Source of the DNA: Nitrosomonas sp.
GTDB taxonomy: Bacteria; Pseudomonadota; Gammaproteobacteria; Burkholderiales; Nitrosomonadaceae
Length of the DNA: 42,820 bases
Assembly: GCA_020890945.1 (NCBI GenBank)
Contig: JAJHPK010000032.1
Location: 1 to 42,820 of the forward strand
Direction: 5' to 3'
The translations under genes and the position numbers were made by a program. Below, one piece after another: positions 23,246 through 32,213 of the stretch. Numbering within the stretch: position 1 is the stretch's first letter; each line of letters opens with the position of its first letter. Below the pieces are notes generated by a model. The model saw only the letters and a program-made list of their open reading frames with translations. It was not told the origin of the DNA and did no database searches.

Positions 23246-24199
23246 ATGACTACCGAACTCAAAATGCAGGGCACAGCAGAATCAGAAATCAATCGTCTGG
23301 AAATCGATCATATTGTTTCCCAATTACGCGTATTACGTGTGACATCCCTGGAGCATCGGCAACGGCTTAACAAGCCACCCAAACTGCCTTCACGGAAAGT
23401 CCTGGCATCCATCATTGAACGATTAAGCGCCGCGTTGTTTCCGAATCGTCTGGGCACACCAAACATTTCCGATGAAGGAATCGATTACTACGTAGGACAT
23501 ACTCTGGATGTTACATTACGCGACCTGATCGATCAGATTCACCATGAATTGTTTTTTGTCTCGGGACAGGAAATTGCCGGTGCGCCGATTCGTGAGCATG
23601 CTACGAGCATTGCCAATACGTTTGCCAAGCAATTACCCAAAATCCGCAGTCTGCTGGAAAATGACATCCGTGCGGCTTATGAAGGCGATCCGGCAGCACG
23701 CAGCATTGACGATGTATTGGTATGCTATCCCGGGATTACAGCGATTATTCACCACCGCATCGCGCATGAGCTGAACCAGCTGGGTGTGCCGCTGATCGCG
23801 CGCATGATGTCGGAAATCGCTCATTCGCTCACCGGTATAGAAATCCATCCGGGCGCGCAGATAGGCGATAGTTTCTTTATTGATCATGGAACCGGCGTAG
23901 TGATCGGCGAAACTACGGTCATTGGCCGCAATGTGCGGTTGTATCAGGCTGTCACCCTCGGTGCTAAGCGCTTTCCCGTCGATGAGCACGGTATTCTGGT
24001 GAAAGGCAGTCTGCGTCATCCCATCGTTGAAGACGATGTGGTAATCTATGCCGGCGCCACGATTCTCGGGCGTATCACCATCGGCCACGGTTCAACGGTT
24101 GGAGGCAATGTCTGGTTGACACACAGCATCCCGCCGGGAAGCCACGTTACGCAAGCGCAAATCCGCACGGATGTCATCGCAGCCGTTACCGGAACTTAG
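23246..24199 (+). CDS. epsC: Serine O-acetyltransferase (EpsC type)
   Basis: A 317-residue enzyme with a long helical N-terminal domain (to about 185) and a C-terminal left-handed beta-helix of hexapeptide repeats: GIEIHPGAQIGDSFFIDHGTGVV, IGETTVIGRNVRLYQAVTLG AK, VIYAGATILGRITIGHGSTV GGN. The catalytic Asp-His pair is in FFIDHGTG. It transfers acetyl from acetyl-CoA to serine, giving O-acetylserine, the carbon acceptor for sulfide in cysteine synthesis. It is the last gene of the operon. No cysteine synthase or sulfate-reduction genes follow, so these lie elsewhere. Its presence couples precursor supply to import and to the encapsulated desulfurase. Confidence 0.9.
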   Translation: MTTELKMQGTAESEINRLEIDHIVSQLRVLRVTSLEHRQRLNKPPKLPSRKVLASIIERLSAALFPNRLGTPNISDEGIDYYVGHTLDVTLRDLIDQIHHELFFVSGQEIAGAPIREHATSIANTFAKQLPKIRSLLENDIRAAYEGDPAARSIDDVLVCYPGITAIIHHRIAHELNQLGVPLIARMMSEIAHSLTGIEIHPGAQIGDSFFIDHGTGVVIGETTVIGRNVRLYQAVTLGAKRFPVDEHGILVKGSLRHPIVEDDVVIYAGATILGRITIGHGSTVGGNVWLTHSIPPGSHVTQAQIRTDVIAAVTGT

Positions 24200-24252
24200 A
24201 ATTCTTGTATTTGAATCCCGCCGCAGGTAAAGCGCATGTTTCCTCAATGCGC

Positions 24253-24535
24253 TCAATGGGATGTAAATATTAACTGATCTGAGAATTCACCTGCGACTAT
24301 TTTGTCCAGCAATTTCCTCGCTTTCTCACCGACTGCTGCCCCATTTTGCAGATAATATTGCGCTGCCAGCGCGGGCGAACAATCCCAGATCGTATATCCC
24401 TGCACGTTGATTTCTTACTGCGATACTGCAGTCACTGTCAGTTTTTCTTTTCCCAACTTGATCACAAGCAACTTCTTTCCACTCGCTTCTGCAATGATTG
24501 CTGTATTTCGATGTTGATGACAATCACAGTTGGTT
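24253..24535 (-). pseudogene. Decayed gene tail, family not recognised
   Basis: A minus-strand frame reads NTAIIAEASGKKLLVIKLGK EKLTVTAVSQ, meets a TAA, then continues in the same frame as EINVQGYTIWDCSPALAAQY YLQNGAAVGEKARKLLDKIV and stops at 24253-24255. The continuous, well-structured text on both sides of a single stop suggests an inactivated gene whose 5' part is gone. I do not recognise the family. The rest of the 24200-24660 stretch shows nothing else, and no clear terminator for the sulfur operon is visible. Confidence 0.4.
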
Positions 24536-24660
24536 GCATTTTGTCGGTCTCAAACTGTCAATCAACATGCAAAAATTACCAGGGAAAGGGTGAAATCAAC
24601 ATTAAAAATATTACCACCCTATGGATGAGAAAATCCGACATTTAGTCGGAGAGCCCTGGA

Positions 24661-24720
24661 GTGATAACAATGGAGCATATGGCCGAAATCAGACGCAGAT
24701 ATTTTGAGACCTTTGCAAAA
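24661..24720 (+). pseudogene. Possible first codons of another istA
   Basis: GTGATAACAATGGAGCATAT opens a frame reading MITMEHMAEIRRRYFETFAK, similar to the start of a second IS21 IstA subgroup. Similarity ends after about 16 codons, immediately before the 106-bp repeat region. Too short for certainty. Confidence 0.3.
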
Positions 24721-24787
24721 TCACAGGTAATTCTTGTTTCAATGCAATGCTGTGTCAATCAGCATCAAATATTTGCCGCTTTTGAAA

Positions 24788-24893
24788 ATATTATTTTCAA
24801 ATACGAAATTTATTATTTATATAGAACAATGGAATATGAATTTATGCTGAAAATATTGATGCTGATACCTGGAAAGTTTTCAACGCCGATTGA
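24788..24893. repeat. 106-bp direct repeat, copy 1 (left of PKS cluster)
   Basis: This 106-base segment, from ATATTATTTTCAAATACG to AAGTTTTCAACGCCGATTGA, is identical base for base and in the same orientation to 42091-42196. Its last 30 bases resemble the terminal motifs of IS21-type elements (compare 299-345). It lies between a sliver of istA and an istB remnant. Confidence 0.9.
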
Positions 24894-24911
24894 TACTTCA
24901 GGCATACAGCA

Positions 24912-25438
24912 TCTCAATAAAAAAGTGCGCTTCTTCAGCGCCATTGATCTGGCTAATAGTCTGGAGCAGGAAAAATCCACCGGCAAACAAGGGAGTCTTG
25001 CCCTGCGACTGTTGCAGGTCGATCTAGTCATTCTCGATAAACTAGGCTATCTGACACTCTCACAAGACAGAGGTGCTTTATTGTTTCACTTGCTCTCCAG
25101 ACTGTAGAACGCACCAGCGTAATCATTACCACCAACCTCACATTCGCAGAATGGAATTTTTTATCGATGCCAAAATGACCACCTCACTTCTGGATCGACT
25201 CACGCACCATTACTATATCCTTGAAACTGGAAACGAGTCTTTTCACTACAAATAAAGTACATCTAGCGCAAAGATCAGAATACAGCAACGGGGGAAAAAA
25301 CACTCACCAGAAGAAAATCTGGTTAATTTGTAATATCAGCAGGAGGAAAAACACCAACTCAGTACGGTCGAGTTATCCACAGATGCGTAGTATCCTTTGC
25401 TCTGTTTTCCCCTGGTCAATTTTAAACTGGTAGCAACA
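24912..25438 (+). mobile_element. IS21-family right part with istB pseudogene
   Basis: The istB text runs KKVRFFSAIDLANSLEQEKS, TGKQGSLALRLLQVDLVILD KLGYL (Walker B) and [13 protein letters not shown]. It then hits a frameshift, after which RTSVIITTNLTFAEW and [29 protein letters not shown] lead to a stop at 25253-25255. Walker A is absent. After the gene come the element's terminal motifs, CCTGGTCAATTTTAAACTGG, and the end GGTAGCAACA at 25438. It shares the LEQEK deletion junction with the copy at 11.6-12.3 kb. Confidence 0.7.
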
Positions 25439-25500
25439 CATTATGCACAGTTGGTAGGAGACAACCCCAAAAATAGCGGCTGATTACACGACTATTGGAT

Positions 25501-26199
25501 CTACTCATACAACCAGAATCCAGTATAAATATACGATTGATCAAAGTACACATGCCCAACTGGTTTGCATTTCCCAAAAAAAGATTGTTTCATTGAATGT
25601 TCAGGTATATATACAGAGAAATTATTTTGATTCAAATGCATTGTGATGCTGATGCAACTTAATTCAAGTAAATAACTATATGCATAGTAACAGCATTTTA
25701 GGACACTTTCTTTTGCAGAAAATATGCTATAGGCATATCGATCTCTCAATGCAAGCTGAATAAGTAAAATTGCATTTTTTTCCGATGATGAAAATATACT
25801 GTTAATTGTATTGTATGGAAAAGGAGTCAAGAATTCTTGAATATCGATTCCCAATGCACGAATGTTTTTTTTCAGCGCAGCTACTGCAATAGCTTTGCTG
25901 CCACTGTGGCTGATACTGCCAGTAATACCGGGAGGCCAGAGCGGTGCGCCATATTGATCGGCTAAAAGCGGTATGTCTTTATATCCCATTTTATCGAGAA
26001 CCTGATGGGCGCAAAAACGGCCGGTACAGAAGTCTTGCTGACGCTTAATACTAGCCCCGGTTATTAAAGATAATTCCAATTTGTGAAGTGCCTGCTGGTC
26101 TTTCGGAGTGTCACACATTTCAAAATAAAAAGGTGGAGAAGGTAGCATGATTGCCAGCGCTTGCTCTGTAGGATAGCTAAAGGATAATTTCTTTTGCAT
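25501..26199 (-). CDS. 4'-phosphopantetheinyl transferase (Sfp/EntD-like)
   Basis: About 232 residues. Landmarks are CTGRFCAHQVLDKMGY (the R--AH-AL motif), APLWPPGITGSISHSGSKAI (the PpGi-GSiSHs motif), ALGIDIQEF (Mg-binding GID-x-E/Q) and FSAKESVLKC (the F-aKE-hyK motif). It transfers the phosphopantetheine arm from CoA to the serine of a carrier protein; the obvious client is the ACP of the polyketide synthase in this cluster (Ser2036). It is the last gene on the minus strand and starts about 18 bases after the barrel gene. An ATG at 26199 is taken as start; a TTG at 26214 would add five residues. Low GC relative to neighbours is noticeable. Confidence 0.88.
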   Translation of the reverse strand: MQKKLSFSYPTEQALAIMLPSPPFYFEMCDTPKDQQALHKLELSLITGASIKRQQDFCTGRFCAHQVLDKMGYKDIPLLADQYGAPLWPPGITGSISHSGSKAIAVAALKKNIRALGIDIQEFLTPFPYNTINSIFSSSEKNAILLIQLALRDRYAYSIFSAKESVLKCCYYAYSYLLELSCISITMHLNQNNFSVYIPEHSMKQSFFGKCKPVGHVYFDQSYIYTGFWLYE

Positions 26200-26217
26200 G
26201 ATGATATTTTTCAAAAG

Positions 26218-27438
26218 CTAGAAATAGCGTGAGATGCGGAACTGAATGTAACTGTCCTTACGATAACCGGTTAGAATCTCTGTTCTGGGGTTATCAGACG
26301 AAATATTTTCAAAGAAACGGGATTCCAATTCGATTTTCCATTTTTCACCAATTCTGCGGCTTGCAGTGACGGTGCCGATTTTTGCTTGAGTTTCTAGATC
26401 AGTAGTAACACCAGCCAAGAACTGAGAATTTTGCGCATCGTTAAATGCAAATCGCACGCCAAAGAACACATCGTTGTTGAACGGTGTGGGGGGTGCGACT
26501 CTATCGCGTCCATCGTAAAGATACTCTGCCAACAAACCAACATCGATATCGGTACCTAGCAAACCATAGTGGGTATACTCAGCGCCGACTACAACTGCTG
26601 CAAAACGCTTCCCCTGTCCGCTGCGTGTAATCGCTTCCAGCTTGAAAAGCCAGTTTCCCAGCGATGCCTGAGCATCCAGACTGGTTTGTTGAATCAGATC
26701 GTAAACTGGGATAAGTGCTGTCGGATTGGTGTTGAGTCCATTATCAAACCTGGGAAGTAATCGAGGCTCCCGCCCAACGCCCATGAAATGCGCCAAACCG
26801 ATATCGACATTACCAAAAGTCCGACTCCAGCGAACCGCCCAGTCCGGATGCCAGCGATTGGCGCTATCACTAAATTCGGATGCATTTTGATCAACCGGCG
26901 GCACAAACCTCAATCTTCCATGTAATGCAGGGAAAGTTCGATCTCGGAAATATGGTAAATATAAAAAGTTGAAATTCCCATAGGCACTGGGTATGTTCAA
27001 GCTGACCATCGGTTGTCCCAGTTTCTCTTCGCCGTTAATATTTTCTACCAGATCGATTTGATTGATGATATCAACGAGATGACGCGACTCGGTTACACCC
27101 CAGAATACTCTACCGACTCCCGCGCGGATATTCCACTTTGGATTTTGATATAACCAATTAAGCTCGCGAATATCAAAGTGCGTTCGATGTTCATCAATTG
27201 CATCAATCCGGCCAAAAGGGATAAAAGTCAGGCGATTCGAGCCATTACCCCACTCATGGCGGAATTCCGGTTGTGCGACACCTGACGGTACGAAACGAAG
27301 ATTGCTTTGTTCCGCAAATACCGGAGCGTTTGCATAGGTGCGGAAATCAATGGCCGCAAAACCGGACCATTCGGCAGCGTGAGCATCGATCATAGTCATA
27401 TGAATCACCAACATGAAGAAGAGTAATCTCGATTGCAT
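26218..27438 (-). CDS. Outer-membrane beta-barrel protein of the export set
   Basis: A 406-residue protein with a signal peptide (LLFFMLVIHMTMIDAHAAE, cleavage near residue 22). Alternating strands with many aromatic and charged residues follow, and the chain closes in SYIQFRISRYF, the terminal aromatic expected for BAM-inserted barrels. Recognisable features include WLYQNPKWNIRAGVGRVFWG and FLYLPYFRDRTFPALHGRLR. I cannot name its Pfam family, but similar barrels accompany RND/LolA-like pairs in lipid-export loci. It starts at the ATG at 27438 after an AAAGG site; a GTG one codon earlier is possible. It is separated by about 160 bases from the LolA-like gene. The expected role is the outer-membrane step of product export or anchoring. 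Confidence 0.7.
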   Translation of the reverse strand: MQSRLLFFMLVIHMTMIDAHAAEWSGFAAIDFRTYANAPVFAEQSNLRFVPSGVAQPEFRHEWGNGSNRLTFIPFGRIDAIDEHRTHFDIRELNWLYQNPKWNIRAGVGRVFWGVTESRHLVDIINQIDLVENINGEEKLGQPMVSLNIPSAYGNFNFLYLPYFRDRTFPALHGRLRFVPPVDQNASEFSDSANRWHPDWAVRWSRTFGNVDIGLAHFMGVGREPRLLPRFDNGLNTNPTALIPVYDLIQQTSLDAQASLGNWLFKLEAITRSGQGKRFAAVVVGAEYTHYGLLGTDIDVGLLAEYLYDGRDRVAPPTPFNNDVFFGVRFAFNDAQNSQFLAGVTTDLETQAKIGTVTASRRIGEKWKIELESRFFENISSDNPRTEILTGYRKDSYIQFRISRYF

Positions 27439-27596
27439 CACAGTTGCCTTTGAATACTGGTTTTTCGGATTTTCAGGGCGATCGATGTTTAATCCGGTAT
27501 CCGGTGAGGTACCGGATTAAACCATTTCATTTCTGCAAAACCTGTTAACTAAACAGATAGTTTATTGAAGGATCTGAGTGCATTGATATTGGCTAT

Positions 27597-28379
27597 TTAC
27601 TGCACGTTCTTCAGAGAGCTATCCATAAAGTCACTTTCTGTTAGTCCAATACGAAACCGGTAGTTAGTGCGTATCAATGAAGTACTTTTGCCATTTTGGT
27701 GATTGACCATTTCAAGCTTCCCGGCTCTCCAGTACTGACCTAAATATTGGTTGTAATCACTAAAAGTAAGCGTTTTCAGCAAAGTGTTCTTGCGATCATA
27801 AAAATCGATCCGGCGCGGCTGGTAGATGGTTTTATCAATCCATTCAACTTGACGAACATAACCCGAATACTCATATGCGGGGATATTTTCGATAACAAAG
27901 CAGTCATTGCCGTCTATTACTTCATCGCGCAGGTATTTATATTTATATTTTTCCAATTCCCATGAGGCGATATCTTCGTAGGCGAATTCACTGCCCATGA
28001 ATGGCCCGGATTTGTTGACCGTTGAAATACGCTTGACGCGCTTCAATTCCGGTAGGTATAGCCATTGGTCATCTGGTTTTAAACCATGCGCATAAGTCAG
28101 AATGGCAGTGCCTTTTACATCTGCCGGGCGATGGAAAACGCCGAGCTCTTTATCGCCGTCGCCCGTCATTTCTAGTGTTTTGTAGGTAAACTCGCGCTTG
28201 CTTTCATCGCCTTGCGTATTGCGCAATACCATTAAAGCATCATGAATGCTGTCGCCAAAACCGCTGTCACGGCGTTCAACTTCGCGATTGATGGCGTAAC
28301 CTTTTTCTTCGTCGGTCATGGCATGAAGCGTGATGCTCATGCTGAAGAAAAGGCTAATTAGGTAAAAGATCTTTTTCAT
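27597..28379 (-). CDS. LolA-like outer membrane lipoprotein-sorting family protein
   Basis: A 260-residue secreted protein (signal peptide MKKIFYLISLFFSMSITLHA). The mature part has the half-barrel landmarks of the 'outer membrane lipoprotein-sorting' LolA-like group: DALMVLRNTQGDESKREFTY, ILTYAHGLKPDDQWLYLPEL KRVKRIS, FMGSEFAYEDI and VEWIDKTIYQPRRIDFYD. Such proteins occur next to MMPL-type RND transporters and are thought to receive a hydrophobic cargo in the periplasm. The ATG at 28379 is chosen because GGAGA lies just before it. It begins 19 bases after the RND gene stop, so the two are coupled in one transcript. Confidence 0.85.
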   Translation of the reverse strand: MKKIFYLISLFFSMSITLHAMTDEEKGYAINREVERRDSGFGDSIHDALMVLRNTQGDESKREFTYKTLEMTGDGDKELGVFHRPADVKGTAILTYAHGLKPDDQWLYLPELKRVKRISTVNKSGPFMGSEFAYEDIASWELEKYKYKYLRDEVIDGNDCFVIENIPAYEYSGYVRQVEWIDKTIYQPRRIDFYDRKNTLLKTLTFSDYNQYLGQYWRAGKLEMVNHQNGKSTSLIRTNYRFRIGLTESDFMDSSLKNVQ

Positions 28380-28398
28380 AGGTTTCTCCATTTAAAAT

Positions 28399-30717
28399 TT
28401 AGTGATGATAGGTGGAAGATCTGGTCAGATGGCTTTTCCATGATTCCAGCGTTAGTAGTAGCGGGGGAAGCAAGAGGAATTCTGCGAACAGTCCCAGACC
28501 GAAAATGGTCGAGGTGAGCATTCCCATTTCGTTGTTGATTTTGAAGCTGGAAAACGCGAACAGGGAAAATCCCATGATCAGCACAGCGGAAGTAATCCAT
28601 AAGGCGCTGCCTACTGTGGCGAAAGCGTAGCGGATGGAGTCTTCCGGTGTCAGATTGAGCTGTTTTCTGGCGTGCTGGTATTTGCTGAGAAAATGGACGG
28701 TATCATCCACCAGAATTCCCAGCGTCATGGCCGCCACGACCGAAGCTGCAAGCCCTACCTGACCGACAATCAATCCCCATAAACCGAATGCAATTGCAGC
28801 AGGAATCAGATTCGGGATTAAGCTGATCAGGCCGAGTTCGACTGAGCGCAATACCAGAATCAGGATCAACGAGATAACGCCGATGGACACAATCTCTCCT
28901 GTGATCATACTAGTTATATTCCGTTGGCCGATATGCGCGAACAATAATGTCGCGCCTGTGCCTCCGCTGTGTTTTATCGCGGAAGTATTGGCAGCGAGCC
29001 AAGCCTGCGCGCGTTCTTCAAGATCGATCACCTGCTGGCTGGAAATACTATGCAGAGTGGTGGTTACGCGTGTAGCCGATTTACTGACATTAATGCGATC
29101 GTTCAGATCCAATCCATACGGTAAGGACATTTCGTACATCAATAGAATCTGTGCGCTTAGGTCTCTGGTCTCCGGCAAGCGGTACCATGCCGGATCGTCG
29201 TCATGCATGTTCCGATTCAGCCGCTTAAGGATATCGGTTACCGCGTAGACATGCATAACTTCTGGTTGCTTCCGGTACCATTGTACAAAGGCGTCAACCT
29301 GATTCAGAAATGTCGGATCACTGATTCCACCTTCGATTTCTGTGCCAAGGGAATAATCGATGCGGTAAACACCGGTTAGATTGGCCGTGGTGTAATCAGT
29401 ATCGCGACGGAATGCAATGGAATCATCAAAGTATTTGACATACTCATCATCCAGTTCATTCAGCGGAATGCAGGCAATCAGTGCGATCGTAATCACAACG
29501 AGAAAGAACAAGACGGTGTTGCGGTAATCGATGATAAAGTTCGCCAGTCGCGCGAGTGTCCTGCTGTTGCCGATGCCGGTGCGACCTTTATGCAGCGGTA
29601 ATAGCATGATCAGCGCAGGCAAGAAAGTGACTGTCAGAAAGAAAGCCAGTCCGACACCCATGGCCGTAATATTGCCGAGATCCTGAAAAGGCGGAACCTC
29701 GCTGAAGTTCATCGAAAGAAAACCGATCGCTGTGGTCAGATTGGTAAAAAGAATCGCTTTAAAGTTAACCGCGATGCTATCTGTCATGGCGTTCTTTCTG
29801 TTCAGTCCGAGTTCCAGCGCGCTGTAGTAGCCTGTTAATATATGCACAGCATCGGCGACAACGACGGTGAGCAAAATGGTTGGAGCGGGGATGCTCGAAG
29901 GAGAAAACGCAATATTCATCCAGCCGGCCAACCCGATTGCACCGGTGACTGCCAGCACCATCATGGCGATAATAGCGGCTGTTCCCCACAATGATTTAAG
30001 GAACAGCGCTAAGGTGAGACAAATGATGGTGAGCATTGCCGGTGTCAGCGTGGCCATGTCGTGCTTAGACGATTCCGCAAAGGAGGTATCCAGGATCAGC
30101 GAGCCGGTCAGCCGGATATCCAAATCGACGTATTCCTTTTTTAGCGTATTCACCAGATTTCTGACGAATTCGACCGCTTCCGTGGTTTCTTTGTCTTGAT
30201 CCAGCGCGGGTCTGTGCACGACTATATTGATTCCCATCACGCTCGAATCAGGGGAGATGAGCCTGTTAATCAACAGCGGCTCGTTTAAAGCAATTTTTCG
30301 CTTCTCATTGATTTGCTGCACGCTGAGTTGATCAGCATTCCTTACCAAATCTTCAACAAAAAGCTCGTCACCGATGGCATGGCTGTATTGAAAATTTGTG
30401 ATCGAATCGACTCGTATCGAATACGGTGTTTGCCAGAGCGCTTTGGTTAATTTCTCGGCGATGACAAGATTCTCCTTGGTGAATACATCACCGTTAGCGG
30501 GTGTCACCACCACCAGCAGATTGTCATCCCGCACATAAGTCTTGTTTAAGGAATCAAAAGCGAGGAGCTGCGGATTTTCTTCGCTGAAGAACATGCGGTA
30601 ATCGCTTTTAAAGTCCAGAAACTGGATACCGTAACTGGCGGCCATCACCAACAGGACGCTTAGAATGACGGTCCACCAGCTATATTGCAGTATCTGGCGG
30701 GTATAGGGAGTAAGCAT
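28399..30717 (-). CDS. MMPL-family RND transporter
   Basis: A protein of about 772 residues with the two-fold RND layout: one helix near the N-terminus, a large periplasmic loop (about 50-210), a five-helix bundle (about 215-390), a second loop and a second bundle (about 620-760). Motifs include PAPTILLTVVVADAVHILTG YY and MTLGILVDDTVHFLSKYQHA, the paired D-xx-H transmembrane-4/10 relay expected in MMPL/HAE3 exporters. It uses the proton gradient to move hydrophobic molecules from the inner-membrane outer leaflet. The ATG at 30717 follows AAAAGGA; an earlier ATG at 30735 lacks a ribosome site. Next to a polyketide synthase with amino-lipid chemistry, the likely cargo is the cluster product. 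Confidence 0.88.
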   Translation of the reverse strand: MLTPYTRQILQYSWWTVILSVLLVMAASYGIQFLDFKSDYRMFFSEENPQLLAFDSLNKTYVRDDNLLVVVTPANGDVFTKENLVIAEKLTKALWQTPYSIRVDSITNFQYSHAIGDELFVEDLVRNADQLSVQQINEKRKIALNEPLLINRLISPDSSVMGINIVVHRPALDQDKETTEAVEFVRNLVNTLKKEYVDLDIRLTGSLILDTSFAESSKHDMATLTPAMLTIICLTLALFLKSLWGTAAIIAMMVLAVTGAIGLAGWMNIAFSPSSIPAPTILLTVVVADAVHILTGYYSALELGLNRKNAMTDSIAVNFKAILFTNLTTAIGFLSMNFSEVPPFQDLGNITAMGVGLAFFLTVTFLPALIMLLPLHKGRTGIGNSRTLARLANFIIDYRNTVLFFLVVITIALIACIPLNELDDEYVKYFDDSIAFRRDTDYTTANLTGVYRIDYSLGTEIEGGISDPTFLNQVDAFVQWYRKQPEVMHVYAVTDILKRLNRNMHDDDPAWYRLPETRDLSAQILLMYEMSLPYGLDLNDRINVSKSATRVTTTLHSISSQQVIDLEERAQAWLAANTSAIKHSGGTGATLLFAHIGQRNITSMITGEIVSIGVISLILILVLRSVELGLISLIPNLIPAAIAFGLWGLIVGQVGLAASVVAAMTLGILVDDTVHFLSKYQHARKQLNLTPEDSIRYAFATVGSALWITSAVLIMGFSLFAFSSFKINNEMGMLTSTIFGLGLFAEFLLLPPLLLTLESWKSHLTRSSTYHH

Positions 30718-30780
30718 TGATTTAGTCCTTTTCATTTCTTAGGTTGTGCAATTGCTGCGCATTTCCGGTGGCTATCCGGA

Positions 30781-32142
30781 TCAAGATAAAGTAACTCCGT
30801 CCCTAGTTTTCTGTTGCAATTGGCGTAGCGCTTGCGCAAGTGTGTTCACCGTGTAAATCACTTCTTCCTCGGATAGATTGCTGGTAATAAAAAAACGTAA
30901 CCGGGCAGCCGATTCAGGTACGGCAGGATACATGATCGGATGAACGTTGATTCCTGCCTCGTATAACTTCTGGCTGAGTTTCAAGCAAAGAACCGAATCT
31001 CCCAAGATGATCGAAACAACGCCTGTGCCATTGGCCAAACCGGTATCTAGCCCTTGTTCCTTGGATCGTTGGAGAAATAAAGCCGATCTGGTGCGTAAGC
31101 GCCTGGCCCGTTCCGGCTCGCGTTTCAAGATTCGGACCGAAGCGAGAGCGGCGGCGGTATTTGGAGGAGAAATACCGACGCTGAATAACACTGCGCCGGC
31201 TGCGTTGTATTTAAGATTCTCGATCAGAGCGCGAGAGCCGCAAATATAGCCTCCGCAACTTGCGAATGCCTTGCTTAACGTACCCATCCAGATATCGACT
31301 TCAGCGGCATCGATTCCGAAGTGATCATGTGATCCGAATCCGCTCGGTCCGATAATACCGGCTGCATGCGCCTCATCGACCATGAGCAGGCACTTGTGTT
31401 TTTTCTTGAGCTCGATGAAACGTGGCAGATCGGAAATATCGCCGTCCATACTATAAACGCCCTCGATAATAATCAGGATGCGTTGATAGGCACAGCGCTC
31501 ATCGGTCAAAATTTTATCGAGCGTTTCCCAGTCGTTATGGGGAAATGTCATGCGCCGTGCACCCGATAACTTGCATCCTGTGATAATGCTATTGTGAATC
31601 AAACTATCGTGTATCAACAGATCATAGGGGCCGAATAAATGGCTGATCACGGCGACGTTGGTCGAGTAGCCGCTGACTAAAGCCAGGGCATCTTCTGTGC
31701 CGTGAATTTCGGCTAGGATTTGTTCCAGTTCGCGATGTAGCGGAATTTCTCCCGACACGATGCGGCTGGCTGAAACCGAAGTGCCATATTGATCGATAGC
31801 CGCCTTGGCGGCGCCGGATACCTCGGGATGACCCGATAAACCGAGATAGTTATAGCCTGAGTAGTTAATGAAGTCTTTGCCGTCGATACGGGTAATATGG
31901 TCGCTGATACCTTGATGCGGATTGAAATACGGATTATTCATCGAAAGTGTCTTGAATATTTTTTCCTGCTCCATCAGCGTGTTGTAATCCGGAAACTTTT
32001 CAAACCGGTACCATGCTTCCGGTATGCTGTCCGAGTCTGGTTTCTCATTCAGATCATTATTTTTTTGCGAGATCAGTTTTTTCAGCAAATTGCGCTTTTC
32101 ATCTAGTGGTAAATTTTCCAACTGACTGGCTTTATTGTTCAT
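30781..32142 (-). CDS. Alpha-oxoamine synthase (PLP-dependent, AONS/SPT-like)
   Basis: A 453-residue fold-type I PLP enzyme of the family that includes 8-amino-7-oxononanoate synthase, KBL and serine palmitoyltransferase. Landmarks are INYSGYNYLGLSGHPEV, GTSVSASRIVSGEIPLHREL E, LIHDSLIHNSIITGCKLSGA, MVDEAHAAGIIGPSGFG and the PLP lysine in GTLSKAFASCGGYICG. These enzymes condense an amino acid with an acyl thioester, releasing CO2 and CoA or ACP. A 50-residue N-terminal extension (LPLDEKRNLLKKLISQ) resembles carrier-interacting or docking regions. The ATG at 32142 follows AAAGG; an upstream in-frame extension overlaps the next gene and is not coding. With a thioesterase-less PKS upstream, it is the probable release enzyme. 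Confidence 0.85.
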   Translation of the reverse strand: MNNKASQLENLPLDEKRNLLKKLISQKNNDLNEKPDSDSIPEAWYRFEKFPDYNTLMEQEKIFKTLSMNNPYFNPHQGISDHITRIDGKDFINYSGYNYLGLSGHPEVSGAAKAAIDQYGTSVSASRIVSGEIPLHRELEQILAEIHGTEDALALVSGYSTNVAVISHLFGPYDLLIHDSLIHNSIITGCKLSGARRMTFPHNDWETLDKILTDERCAYQRILIIIEGVYSMDGDISDLPRFIELKKKHKCLLMVDEAHAAGIIGPSGFGSHDHFGIDAAEVDIWMGTLSKAFASCGGYICGSRALIENLKYNAAGAVLFSVGISPPNTAAALASVRILKREPERARRLRTRSALFLQRSKEQGLDTGLANGTGVVSIILGDSVLCLKLSQKLYEAGINVHPIMYPAVPESAARLRFFITSNLSEEEVIYTVNTLAQALRQLQQKTRDGVTLS

Positions 32143-32213
32143 TTGATCAACCTTTATAAAATTTTTTAATGGATTGAAGTTGGTTATTGATCTGCTGTTT
32201 GCACGGGTGTGCT

